Both the position numbers and the translations under genes were made by a program. A stretch of DNA of 64,000 nt from Chloroflexota bacterium. Its GTDB lineage: Bacteria; Chloroflexota; Anaerolineae; Anaerolineales; Villigracilaceae. The stretch lies in contig JACPVF010000003.1 in assembly GCA_016191845.1 (NCBI GenBank), positions 248,001 through 312,000 of the forward strand. The letters are read 5' to 3'. The notes beneath the pieces were generated by a model. The model saw only the letters and a list, made by a program, of their open reading frames with translations. It did not search any database and was not told the origin of the DNA. Shown one piece after another: positions 45,777 to 53,473 of the stretch (position 1 is its first letter; each line of letters opens with the position of its first letter).

Positions 45777-46760
45777 ATGGAATACACCCGCCTGGGCTCG
45801 ACCGGCATGAAGGTCTCGCGCATCTGTCTGGGCTGCATGGGCTTCGGAGATTCAACGCGCTGGATCCATAAATGGGTACTGAACGAGGAAGACAGCCGCC
45901 CGGTCATCAAGAAAGCACTGGAACTGGGTATCAACTTCTTTGACACGGCCAACGTTTATTCGATCGGCGCAAGCGAGGAAATCCTTGGGCGAGCCCTGAA
46001 AGATTTTGCCAAACGCGACGAGGTCATCATTGCGACCAAGGTGCACGGCAAAATGCGCGAGGGGCCGAACGGCGGCGGGTTATCGCGCAAAGCCATCCTG
46101 AGCGAGATCGACCACAGCCTGAAGCGGTTGGGAACCGATTACGTGGACCTCTATCAGATCCACCGCTGGGACTATGAGACCCCCATCGAAGAAACGATGG
46201 AAGCGCTCAACGATATTGTCCGCGCGGGCAAGGCACGCTACATTGGCGCCTCCGCCATGTGGGCCTGGCAATTCCAAAAGGCACTGCATGTCGCAGAGAT
46301 GCACGGCTGGACGCGTTTCGTTTCGATGCAGAATCACCTGAACCTGATCTACCGCGAAGAAGAGCGCGAGATGCTGCCCCTCTGCCGCGCCGAAGGGATC
46401 GGGGTGATTCCGTACAGCCCACTCGCGGCGGGACGTCTGACCCGCGACGTGTCCGCCGAAAGCACACTGCGTTCCGAGACCGATGAGATTGCGAAGAAAA
46501 AATATGATGCCACCGCCGAGACCGATCAGCAGGTCGTGAAACGCATGGCAGAGATCGCGGAGAGGCATGGCGCGCCGCGCGTGCACATTGCGTTGGCGTG
46601 GCTGTTGCAAAAGAGCCCCGTCACCGCACCCATCATCGGTGCGACAAAGATCTCACACTTGGAAGATGCTGTCAGTGTGCTATCGATTCAATTGAGCTTG
46701 GAAGAGGTCGCTTATCTCGAAGAGCCGTATGTTCCGCATTCCATTGTCGGACACCAATAA
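45777..46760 (+). CDS. Aldo/keto reductase (YajO/tas-like)
   Basis: 327 residues from ATG 45777 with AAGGAA upstream. EYTRLGSTGMKVSRICLGCMGFGD is the uninterrupted family start. Catalytic features are FFDTANVYSIGASEEILG (Asp, Tyr), IIATKVHG (Lys) and YQIHRWD (His), and the C-terminus has PIIGATKISHLEDA. Last gene of the second MerR operon; a second reductase under the same regulator. Confidence 0.93.
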   Translation: MEYTRLGSTGMKVSRICLGCMGFGDSTRWIHKWVLNEEDSRPVIKKALELGINFFDTANVYSIGASEEILGRALKDFAKRDEVIIATKVHGKMREGPNGGGLSRKAILSEIDHSLKRLGTDYVDLYQIHRWDYETPIEETMEALNDIVRAGKARYIGASAMWAWQFQKALHVAEMHGWTRFVSMQNHLNLIYREEEREMLPLCRAEGIGVIPYSPLAAGRLTRDVSAESTLRSETDEIAKKKYDATAETDQQVVKRMAEIAERHGAPRVHIALAWLLQKSPVTAPIIGATKISHLEDAVSVLSIQLSLEEVAYLEEPYVPHSIVGHQ

Positions 46761-46773
46761 ACGTCCGCCGCAT

Positions 46774-47106
46774 TTATCCCCTCCGATTCGAATACTCCGC
46801 AGGCGCGAAGAATACCAACACCTTCAGTTCCTCGGTGATCGAGTGGAAGCGATGCTCGACGTGCTTCGGCACATACACGATCGACCCCATCTGCACAAGG
46901 CGGTCTTCGTCCGCCACCTGGATCCTGCCCCGCCCGCTGACCACATAGTACACCTCGTCCTCACTGTGCGGAGACTGCGGGTCCATGCCGCCCGCAGAGA
47001 GTACGTACAATCCCATGCTCAAGTCGGGGACCTTGAGAAATTCGAGATACAGGCGGTCACTGTCGGCCTGACGGGTGATCAGTTGGGATAGCTCAAAGGC
47101 ACGCAT
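46774..47106 (-). CDS. Small cupin-domain protein
   Basis: 110 residues forming a single cupin barrel. Motif 1 is PHSEDEVYYVVSGRGRIQV (His, Glu; metal site with EDEVYYV) and motif 2 is GSIVYVPKHVEHRFHSI. It may bind a metal and a small ligand, but no function can be assigned. It stands alone between the MerR operon and the tungstate-type transporter. Confidence 0.82.
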   Translation of the reverse strand: MRAFELSQLITRQADSDRLYLEFLKVPDLSMGLYVLSAGGMDPQSPHSEDEVYYVVSGRGRIQVADEDRLVQMGSIVYVPKHVEHRFHSITEELKVLVFFAPAEYSNRRG

Positions 47107-47170
47107 GAAAGACTCCTGGGCGAAGATACAAGTTGCCCCATATTACCCCACCCTGGGATCGTTTTTCAAC

Positions 47171-47890
47171 CTACCCTAGTGTCGTTCCTAAAAACTCGGC
47201 CACCTGCACGTCAGCGGGGTGGGCGAAGACCTCACGCGGCTCCCCCGTCTGATGGATACGTCCCTTGAGCATGACAGCCATGCGCGTCCCCAACCTCTCG
47301 GCTTCGCGCAGGTCGTGCGTGATGAAGATGGTCGTGGTGGATGTTTCCGCCAGCACGGACTTGAGATCTTCGAGCAGACGGGCGCGAGTGGGGGCGTCGA
47401 GGGCGGTGAATGGCTCATCGAGCAGGAGCAGCTCGGGTTCCAGGACGAAGGCGCGGGCCAGGCTCACGCGTTGGGATTCTCCGCCCGAGAGTCTTCGCGC
47501 GGAACGGTCCGCCAGATGCGCAACCCCCATCCGCTCCAACCAGTGACCGGCACGGCGGTCGGATTCCGCCTTGGGGATTCCCCGAAACCCCAACCCAACG
47601 GCAGCGTTCTCGCGGACGCTGGCATCCAGCAGCAACGGCTCCTGCAGCACCAGCGCGATGCGGCGGCGATACTCCAGCGTGGACATGGACTCGGTCCCGT
47701 TAAAGTGAATGGTCCCGCGCTCGTGCTTGAGCAGGCGCGCCAGCGTAAGGAAGAGCGTGCTCTTGCCCGCGCCGTTCGGGCCGACCACAGCCAGCACCTC
47801 GCCTTTTTGCACAGCCAGATGCTCGATCTCCAACACCGTTTGCTTCTCGCGGCGGACGAGCAGGTCGCGGACTTCGATCAGCGCGGTCAT
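47171..47890 (-). CDS. tupC: Tungstate/molybdate-type ABC transporter ATPase
   Basis: 239 residues from ATG 47890, fixed by the ATGA overlap with the permease. Walker A GPNGAGKSTLFLTLARL, Q-loop ALVLQEPLLL, signature LSGGESQRVSLARAF, Walker B LLLDEPFTALD, H-loop FITHDL. Completes the TupABC transporter with the next two genes. Oxyanion choice (tungstate against molybdate) depends on the binding protein. Confidence 0.9.
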   Translation of the reverse strand: MTALIEVRDLLVRREKQTVLEIEHLAVQKGEVLAVVGPNGAGKSTLFLTLARLLKHERGTIHFNGTESMSTLEYRRRIALVLQEPLLLDASVRENAAVGLGFRGIPKAESDRRAGHWLERMGVAHLADRSARRLSGGESQRVSLARAFVLEPELLLLDEPFTALDAPTRARLLEDLKSVLAETSTTTIFITHDLREAERLGTRMAVMLKGRIHQTGEPREVFAHPADVQVAEFLGTTLG

Positions 47891-48528
47891 GAGCGGCCTC
47901 GCTGCTGGATGATGGTCAGCGCCCAGTTGACCAGGAAGGTGATGGTCAGCAGGAAGACGCTCAGGGCGATGGCACGCTCGAATTCGCCCTTGCTGGTCTC
48001 CAGCACAATGGCAGTGGTCAACACGCGTGTCTGACCGCGAATGTTGCCGCCCACCATCATCGAAGCGCCAACCTCTGAGATGACCGAACCAAAGCCCGCC
48101 ATCAAAGCGGCCAGCAGGGGCAGGCGCGCCTCGCGCCACAAGGCCAGGACCATTTGCGTGCGCGACGCACCCAGCCCATAGAGTTGCAGCCGCAAGCGCG
48201 GATTCAGTTGCTGCAGTGCAGCGGCAGTCAGGCCCGTCACCACAGGCGCGGCGATGATGGTCTGCGCAATGATGATGGCGACAGGCGTATAGATCAACCT
48301 AAAATCCCCCAGCGGACCCGAACGCCAGAGCATCATGGCCACGAACAATCCCACCACCACGGGCGGCAGAGCCATGCCCGTGTTGATGATACTGAGCAGG
48401 AAGGAGCGCACGGGGAACTTACCGAGGGCAAGCACCGTCCCCAGCGGCAGGCCGATCAGCAGGCTGATCAACGTGGCCAGCATGGAAACTTGCAGGGAAA
48501 GCAGGGTGATGGGAAAGAGGTCGGCCAT
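47887..48528 (-). CDS. tupB: Tungstate-type ABC transporter permease
   Basis: 213 residues from ATG 48528; a start at 48543 would lie inside the terminator hairpin. Five hydrophobic segments and the EAA-like loop RLQLYGLGASRTQMVLALWREARLPLL are typical of CysTW/ModB-related TupB permeases. GSVISEVGASMMVGGNIRGQTRVLTTAIV is characteristic of this oxyanion group. It lies downstream of the binding-protein gene across a hairpin. Confidence 0.9.
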   Translation of the reverse strand: MADLFPITLLSLQVSMLATLISLLIGLPLGTVLALGKFPVRSFLLSIINTGMALPPVVVGLFVAMMLWRSGPLGDFRLIYTPVAIIIAQTIIAAPVVTGLTAAALQQLNPRLRLQLYGLGASRTQMVLALWREARLPLLAALMAGFGSVISEVGASMMVGGNIRGQTRVLTTAIVLETSKGEFERAIALSVFLLTITFLVNWALTIIQQRGRS

Positions 48529-48536
48529 AAAAGCAC

Positions 48537-48568
48537 GTGGCACGCATCACTTTCGTAATGCGTGCCAC
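48537..48568 (-). terminator. Partial terminator between tupA and tupB
   Basis: An 11-bp stem (GTGGCACGCAT / ATGCGTGCCAC) with a 10-base loop, followed on the minus strand by GTGCTTTT. Probably lets part of the transcripts continue, giving more binding protein than permease. Confidence 0.75.
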
Positions 48569-48582
48569 AATTTTATCGACGA

Positions 48583-49437
48583 TTATAGCCCGAGGTCGGC
48601 ATCGGTCTTGTCGGCATCAGGGACGAAGAGCTGCTGCCCGTACTTGTCCACGCCAAATGTACCGATCACCTTCTGGGTCGCGGGATCGGTCATGAATTTG
48701 GCGAAGGCCAGCGCACCTTCGTAGTTGATCTTGGGCCACTTGTCCGGGTTGACCGTGATGACATGATACACGTTCAGCAGGGCGTTATTGCCTTCCAATA
48801 AGATTTCGAGCTGGAGTTTATCCTTGTTAGCCAGATAGGTGGCGCGGTCAGTCAGGATGTACGCACCCTTCTCGGAGGCCACTGTCAGCGAGGCGCCCAT
48901 GCCCTGGCCCGTCTCGATGTACCAGGCCTGGCCTTTCGGTTCCAGTTGGGCCTTGGTCCAGAAGGAGACTTCCTTCTTATAGGTACCCGAGTCATCGGCG
49001 CGGGTCACGAAGGGAGCGCCCGCATTGTAGATGGCCACGAAGGCGTCCTTGGGCCCCAGGCCCTTGATGCCCGCCGGGTCGGAGGCGGGACCGACCAGGA
49101 TGAAGTCATTGTGCATGACCAGGAAGCGTTCCTTGCCGTTGCCGCCATCCATGAAAGTGACCTCGGAGGACGGGGCATGTACCAGCAGGACATCGGCGTT
49201 GCCTTCTTCGCCCATCTTGAGCGCTTCGCCGGTGCCCACCGCCACGGTCTGGACCTTGTAGCCGGTCTGCTCTTCGAACATGGGGACCAACACATCGAGC
49301 AAGCCAGAATCCTGTGTACTAGTCGTTGTGGCCAGAATCAGGTTCGGGTTGGACGGCTTGGCCGTCCCACACGCAGACAATGCCAGCGACAGGAGCACGA
49401 TCAGAGTGGTGATCAGGTATAGCGATTTCTGTTTCAT
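48583..49437 (-). CDS. tupA: Tungstate-type substrate-binding lipoprotein
   Basis: 284 residues from ATG 49437 (GGATGAG upstream); an ATG at 49446 has its ribosome site too close. Lipobox ALSACG. The TupA/WtpA signature LATTTSTQDSGLLDVLVP follows the linker, then VGTGEALKMGEEGNADVLLVHA and RADDSGTYKKEVSFW. The TTTS motif marks the TupA family, which usually binds tungstate with very high affinity. Confidence 0.92.
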   Translation of the reverse strand: MKQKSLYLITTLIVLLSLALSACGTAKPSNPNLILATTTSTQDSGLLDVLVPMFEEQTGYKVQTVAVGTGEALKMGEEGNADVLLVHAPSSEVTFMDGGNGKERFLVMHNDFILVGPASDPAGIKGLGPKDAFVAIYNAGAPFVTRADDSGTYKKEVSFWTKAQLEPKGQAWYIETGQGMGASLTVASEKGAYILTDRATYLANKDKLQLEILLEGNNALLNVYHVITVNPDKWPKINYEGALAFAKFMTDPATQKVIGTFGVDKYGQQLFVPDADKTDADLGL

Positions 49438-49449
49438 GAGTCTCATCCT

Positions 49450-50025
49450 TTACGATTTATTTTTGTCCGACAGCTTGTTCAGGCCCAAAATGATCAGAGC
49501 ACCGAGCAAACCGCCAATGGCACCGTAGAAAAAGTGACCAAGCACGGGGTAGGCGATCCCAAAGCGGAAGGAACCAAACGGCCAGCCCGTGAAGAAATTG
49601 ATGAGGAGACGCGTCACAGGCTTGGTCATGTGCGCCAGGCCCGCCACAAGCATCAGGAACCAGACCTTTCCCACGTAAGCGGGCAGGTAGCGGAAGGCCG
49701 CATCCATCAACGGACCGGGCAGCATGTAGAGCAACGGCGTGAACGGGTCGCCGCCGCGCCACATCGGTACCATCGAAGCCAGCGATGCGCCGATGCTGGT
49801 GAGCGTGCCTGCGCCCCGATAGCGCGAGGACAACCGCCCGATCACCATCAACGCCATCCACTCGATACCGTGATGGCCCGGTAAACTAAGCGAGGCATCG
49901 AAACTGCGGTGCAGAACCACCGCCAACACGCCGGCGCCCATCAACAACAGGGCTTCCCACCAGGGAAGCGTCCATTCAGTTGGAAAGGCTTTTGATGTGT
50001 TCTTTAGGAAGGACGTACCATTCAT
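49450..50025 (-). CDS. Hypothetical membrane protein in the tungstate cluster
   Basis: 191 residues from ATG 50025; overlaps the next gene by 50 bp. Five or six hydrophobic segments, with short loops containing GGDPFTPLLYMLPGPLMDA and a Gly-rich last helix (GAIGGLLGALIILGL). The topology recalls the small S-components of ECF transporters, but no ligand motif is recognised. Its place between tupA and the TiaS-like gene suggests a link to metal or cofactor supply. Confidence 0.65.
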   Translation of the reverse strand: MNGTSFLKNTSKAFPTEWTLPWWEALLLMGAGVLAVVLHRSFDASLSLPGHHGIEWMALMVIGRLSSRYRGAGTLTSIGASLASMVPMWRGGDPFTPLLYMLPGPLMDAAFRYLPAYVGKVWFLMLVAGLAHMTKPVTRLLINFFTGWPFGSFRFGIAYPVLGHFFYGAIGGLLGALIILGLNKLSDKNKS

Positions 50026-50698
50026 GATTTTTCTCCTCGACATACAGGGTGGCTAGCCCGTCGCGCAAAATGGGGCGAATCCATTCGCCGACGTCAACGA
50101 CCGTTTTGGGATGCAACCTGGTGTGGTTCAACATGCACACACGATCCACGTGGCCCAACGCACAGATCTCGGAGACAGGCAGCTTGCCGCGCAACTCGCG
50201 CAGGCCAGGCAGCCACAGGAAACGGCCATCGCTGCCCTGTCGATGCAGGCCGACTGCTGCCAGCGCGCCGATGATCCCGCCGTGTGTGCCCGTCAGACCT
50301 TCGAGCTGGATGCCATGATCGAGGGCGGTCTGCTCGGCTTCGAGCATGGTCAGCACCGTGATCTTGGCCCGCTGGGCGAACGAGATGACACACTCGTTGA
50401 CCTTTTCCCACGCAGCCAGGCACAGACCCGCGTCCGAACCGGGCGCGCTCTCACGCAGCAGGAACTCGCGGCAGGCCTCCCACAAGTCGGCTGGCGCCTC
50501 AGACTCCACGGCCATGCATGCCGAACTGTTATGAGAGGTGTAGGGAATCTGCGAGTCCACCAGCAACTGATGGCGTGTGATGCCCAACGGCACGGCCAGG
50601 TGATTCTCAGTCAGCCAGTCAGCCAGTTGACGCACGCGGTGGCCCGTTCCGCGACTTTCGAGGTTATCTGTGTCGTCGATACCAATCAGGTATTTCAT
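49976..50698 (-). CDS. TiaS-like protein (GIDDTD motif)
   Basis: 240 residues starting MKYLIGIDDTDNLESRGTGHR, matching the N-terminal GIDDTD module of archaeal TiaS (tRNA-Ile2 agmatinylcytidine synthetase). The tRNA-binding and zinc-ribbon parts of TiaS are absent, so tRNA modification is unlikely. Bacterial stand-alone forms have no known function as far as I know. Here it lies between a molybdopterin-fold lipoprotein and the tungstate transporter. Confidence 0.7.
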   Translation of the reverse strand: MKYLIGIDDTDNLESRGTGHRVRQLADWLTENHLAVPLGITRHQLLVDSQIPYTSHNSSACMAVESEAPADLWEACREFLLRESAPGSDAGLCLAAWEKVNECVISFAQRAKITVLTMLEAEQTALDHGIQLEGLTGTHGGIIGALAAVGLHRQGSDGRFLWLPGLRELRGKLPVSEICALGHVDRVCMLNHTRLHPKTVVDVGEWIRPILRDGLATLYVEEKNHEWYVLPKEHIKSLSN

Positions 50699-50710
50699 AA
50701 ATGTCCTTCA

Positions 50711-50792
50711 TGTCATTGCGAGCGGCGTTCTTTGCCGCGAATCAATCTCAGGTGATTGGAGGATTGATTCGGGCTTCGCCCTCGCAACGACA
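50711..50792. repeat. MITE-like palindromic repeat
   Basis: 82 bp bounded by inverted ends TGTCATTGCGAG (50711-50722) and CTCGCAACGACA (50781-50792), with one mismatch. The interior contains partial inverted segments (AATCAATCTC / GGATTGATTC). I recognise this TGTCATTGCGAG class from many bacterial genomes. It ends exactly at the stop codon of the following lipoprotein gene. Confidence 0.8.
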
Positions 50793-51284
50793 TTACTTGA
50801 CTGTGATCTTGCTGATATCCTTCGTCCAGTTCGCCTTGGGGATGTAGGTGGTGGCGAGCTTCAACGTGCCGTGATTGTTGAAATCGAGAATGGTGTTATC
50901 ATCCACCTGCTCGCGCGTCAATGTCGCGGGGCTGCTCGATCCCTCCAACGAGACTTCGCTGAAGTCGGTCACGCCCGCCAAGGTGAGGACATCCATCAGC
51001 TTGGGACCTTCCTCGGTCTTGCCATCCACGGTCAATTGCGCCAACGGCAGCGACTTGAGCTGGTCGAGCGTGATATCCACGCTGGAGCCGTCGGGCAGGA
51101 CCACCACGAAGAGCATGCCCGAGACGGCCGTCGGTTGGAGAGCCTGGGGCGTCTTGGGCTCTTCGGCGGCGGGCGGCTGGGTGACGGGAGCAGGCTGAGG
51201 TTCCGCGGCAGTGGGGGTGGGGGAAGAAGAACAGGCGGACAAAAGCAGAACCAAAGACAGCCAGGCGAGTATGGAGCGTTTCAT
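50793..51284 (-). CDS. Lipoprotein with sulfite-oxidase-like molybdopterin fold fragment
   Basis: 163 residues. Lipobox LLSACS and a long Pro/Thr/Ala linker to about residue 55. The rest (VDITLDQLKSLPLAQLTVDGKTEEGPKLMDVLTLAGV ... DFNNHGTLKLATTY) matches a short stretch of the oxidoreductase molybdopterin-binding fold. The residues that coordinate the cofactor are not visible. Surface-attached; possibly binds pterin or another ligand. Placement beside a tungstate transporter supports a link with molybdo/tungsto-enzymes. Confidence 0.68.
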   Translation of the reverse strand: MKRSILAWLSLVLLLSACSSSPTPTAAEPQPAPVTQPPAAEEPKTPQALQPTAVSGMLFVVVLPDGSSVDITLDQLKSLPLAQLTVDGKTEEGPKLMDVLTLAGVTDFSEVSLEGSSSPATLTREQVDDNTILDFNNHGTLKLATTYIPKANWTKDISKITVK

Positions 51285-51298
51285 GGATAATCCTGTTT

Positions 51299-52282
51299 TC
51301 AGAGAATTTGTTCTCCGCTGTGTGCGGAGTTGTACCCCGGGAGCGTACCAAGCGACTTGCGAAAATCGAGCGTTTGCAGGTAGTCGAGCAGGGGATGCAG
51401 CATTTTTTCCCGCGCGCGCGGCAGGACCAGGTCGTAGCGCTCCTCGAAGAGCGGGATGAAGTCGAGCCCGTGTTGATGGGCGGCAGCCTGCAAACCGAGG
51501 GATATATCCGCCTGGCCCAATGCGATCAACGCGGCGGCTTCGCTGTGGGTCTTGACCACCGTTCCATACCCGTGGATGGTCTCAGCGGGAATGCCTTGCT
51601 TGCGCAATTCCGCATCCAGCCACAGGCGGGTGCCCGAGCCCTCATTGCGGTTGACAAAACGCACTTTGGGACGAGACAAATCGGCCAGGCCCCGAATCCC
51701 CTTGGGGTTGCCCGCCGTCAACATCCAGCCCTGGGTGCGATAGGCCAGGGTGACCACGTCCATCGCGCGGTCGGGGAACAGGTGACGGATGGTGGGCGTG
51801 TTGTACTCGCCGCTTTCGTCCAGAATGTGTGACCCCGAAAGGTGACACAATCCCTGACGCAGGTTGACCAACCCGTCCAGCGAGCCGACGGGCAGGCTGA
51901 GCAGGGTCACGTACCGGGAAAGGTGCTCGGCGATGCCTTCCAGTGCCAGGTCGTGACTGCCCGAAAAAACCAGGGCAGGCTTTTTGCTTTTGGGGAGGAT
52001 CATCTCCTGCAAGAGGAGAGCGCTGGCCTTTGCGCGATAGAACTTTTCGGTCACCTTGCCCGTGGTGCGAGTCTCGGACATCTCGATCAGGTCCGCGGAT
52101 TCAAGCGCGAGGATGTGATGCCGCACCCAGGCGGGCGACTGGCCGAGGGTCCGCGCCAGTTGGGTGAGGGTGGCGGGAGCGGCCATGAGCAGACGCAGAA
52201 TCTCCAGGCGGCGCGAATCCGCCAGGAGTTTGATCTGGTCGAATGCATGGAGAGATTCCACTTTCTGCATGGCTGGGCTCAT
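51299..52282 (-). CDS. One-component regulator: ArsR-like HTH + periplasmic-binding-like domain
   Basis: 327 residues. An N-terminal winged HTH (about 15-85, SRRLEILRLLMAAPATLTQLARTLGQSPAWVRHHI) is followed from about residue 105 by a PBP-like domain. That domain holds SGSHDLALEGIAEHLS, LAYRTQGWMLTAGNPKGIRGLADLSRPKVRFVNRNEGSGTRLWLD and GQADISLGLQAAA, resembling the molybdate-type PBP-like sensor family. It is the first gene of the tungstate region, 15 bp upstream of the lipoprotein gene. Likely senses oxyanion or cofactor status and controls the cluster; the ligand is inferred. Confidence 0.82.
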   Translation of the reverse strand: MSPAMQKVESLHAFDQIKLLADSRRLEILRLLMAAPATLTQLARTLGQSPAWVRHHILALESADLIEMSETRTTGKVTEKFYRAKASALLLQEMILPKSKKPALVFSGSHDLALEGIAEHLSRYVTLLSLPVGSLDGLVNLRQGLCHLSGSHILDESGEYNTPTIRHLFPDRAMDVVTLAYRTQGWMLTAGNPKGIRGLADLSRPKVRFVNRNEGSGTRLWLDAELRKQGIPAETIHGYGTVVKTHSEAAALIALGQADISLGLQAAAHQHGLDFIPLFEERYDLVLPRAREKMLHPLLDYLQTLDFRKSLGTLPGYNSAHSGEQIL

Positions 52283-52349
52283 AACGATTAAAGAAATCCT
52301 TAATCAAAGTATACAACAAAATGAATATCGACGAAATGCTCGTCTCAGT

Positions 52350-52378
52350 TTGACATTCCTCCCTGCCCATGTTATAAA
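52350..52378 (+). promoter_or_regulatory. Promoter of the SAM-riboswitch operon
   Basis: TTGACA (52350-52355), 17-bp spacer, TATAAA (52373-52378). Transcription would start about 15 nt before the riboswitch. Confidence 0.8.
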
Positions 52379-52399
52379 GCGCTGACAAGTTACGGAAGA

Positions 52400-52565
52400 C
52401 TCATCCAGAGAGGCTGAGGGACCGACCCTGTGAAGCCTCGGCAACCATTCAATGAACAGTCATCAGTGTTCAGTGAAGATGGTGCCAACTTCGGCGGACG
52501 ATTGTCCGAGAGATGAGAGATGATATGCACTGCGCGTGTCGCCTCTCTCTCGAGAGGCGTTTTTT
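52400..52565 (+). ncRNA. SAM-I (S-box) riboswitch with terminator
   Basis: The aptamer runs from CTCATCCAGAGAGGC (52400) through GGGACCGACCCTGTGAAGCC, CTCGGCAACC and GGTGCCAACTTCGGC to the closing GATGAG (52518). These are conserved S-box segments. The expression platform is an intrinsic terminator: CGCCTCTC / GAGAGGCG (52540-52559) with six Ts. Binding of S-adenosylmethionine is expected to stop transcription before the gene at 52582. Likely controls 52582 through metH, since no terminator is visible between. Confidence 0.95.
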
Positions 52566-52581
52566 ATTGGAAGGAAGCGCA

Positions 52582-53013
52582 ATGAGCATCAACGATAAAG
52601 TGCTGATACAGGAATTAGTGGCCCGTTTCGCCAATCGCTTCGACATGAAAGATTGGAATGGCTTGCAGGATTGCTTCACCACTTCCTTGTATACCGATTA
52701 TTCCGACCTGCGCGGCACGCCCCCGCAGACACTGCCTGCCAGCGAATACGTTCGTCTACGCCGCGAGGCGCTCGACTATTTGAAGCTGCATCACCTGATC
52801 AGCAACTATGAGGTCGACTTCACTGACTTGAACACCGCCACCTGCCGCGCGTCGATGGTGGTGTGGAGAATGTCTGAAGAAGAGATGTTCAGCACGCATT
52901 GCCAGTATCTGTTCAACCTGACAAAGACCGAAGCAGGCTGGAAGATCAGCGGCATCACCCAGAAAGTCCTGTGGAACGAGGGCGCGGCGTCCATCCATCA
53001 AGGTGCAAAATGA
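52582..53013 (+). CDS. SnoaL/NTF2-like domain protein
   Basis: 143 residues from ATG 52582, with AAGGAAG upstream and just after the riboswitch terminator. INDKVLIQELVARFANRFDMKDWNGLQDCFT is the usual helix start of SnoaL_4-type proteins; the remainder is the curved beta sheet ending in TEAGWKISGITQKVLW. Could bind or isomerise a small molecule. It is the first gene under SAM control, which hints at a role near methionine metabolism, but this is inference. ATGA overlap with the next gene. Confidence 0.85.
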   Translation: MSINDKVLIQELVARFANRFDMKDWNGLQDCFTTSLYTDYSDLRGTPPQTLPASEYVRLRREALDYLKLHHLISNYEVDFTDLNTATCRASMVVWRMSEEEMFSTHCQYLFNLTKTEAGWKISGITQKVLWNEGAASIHQGAK

Positions 53014-53426
53014 TCTGCCCCGAATGCGGCGGACCCGACTGCCGCTCCCGTTTCGACGAGTTTCTGGCCCTGGAGTTCACGGACGCAGGCTATGGCGCTG
53101 TCCATCACCTGACCGTGACCGCGTACATGCTGCAACATTCCAGCCAGTTGACCCGCGAAGGTTGGCTGCACGAGCGCGAGCTGTTGCGCGAGTTTCTCGT
53201 AGAGAACAAACCACCTTCATTCATCCGCAAGCAAAACAGGGACCTGGTCGACAGCGGCAAACGCAGCTTCAAGATCAAATCCCGCGACGGTCAGCGCATC
53301 CTCCAGAAGTCCACGTGGACGAAGACCATTCTCAACGTGCGCACGGAGGACGCCGAAACCTATTGCGCGGATATCACCGCTTGGGCCAGGTCCGTGCTGG
53401 AAGAAGTGCAAAACCTGAAAGTTTGA
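53010..53426 (+). CDS. DUF5946-family protein
   Basis: 138 residues from ATG 53010. It begins MICPECGGPDCRSRFDEFLALEFTD, with a CxxC...C Cys set that may bind zinc, then VHHLTVTAYMLQHSSQLTREGW. I associate this pattern with DUF5946, whose function is unknown. It overlaps the SnoaL-like gene as ATGA and shares its riboswitch. Confidence 0.75.
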   Translation: MICPECGGPDCRSRFDEFLALEFTDAGYGAVHHLTVTAYMLQHSSQLTREGWLHERELLREFLVENKPPSFIRKQNRDLVDSGKRSFKIKSRDGQRILQKSTWTKTILNVRTEDAETYCADITAWARSVLEEVQNLKV

Positions 53427-53473
53427 TTGGAACTCTTTTGCAGAATTATCTGTCTCCATTCTGGAGGCAAACC

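Noticed and set aside
53003-53473. N-terminal extension of the AT-rich lipoprotein
   Set aside because: It overlaps the DUF5946 gene out of frame; the signal peptide begins at 53474.
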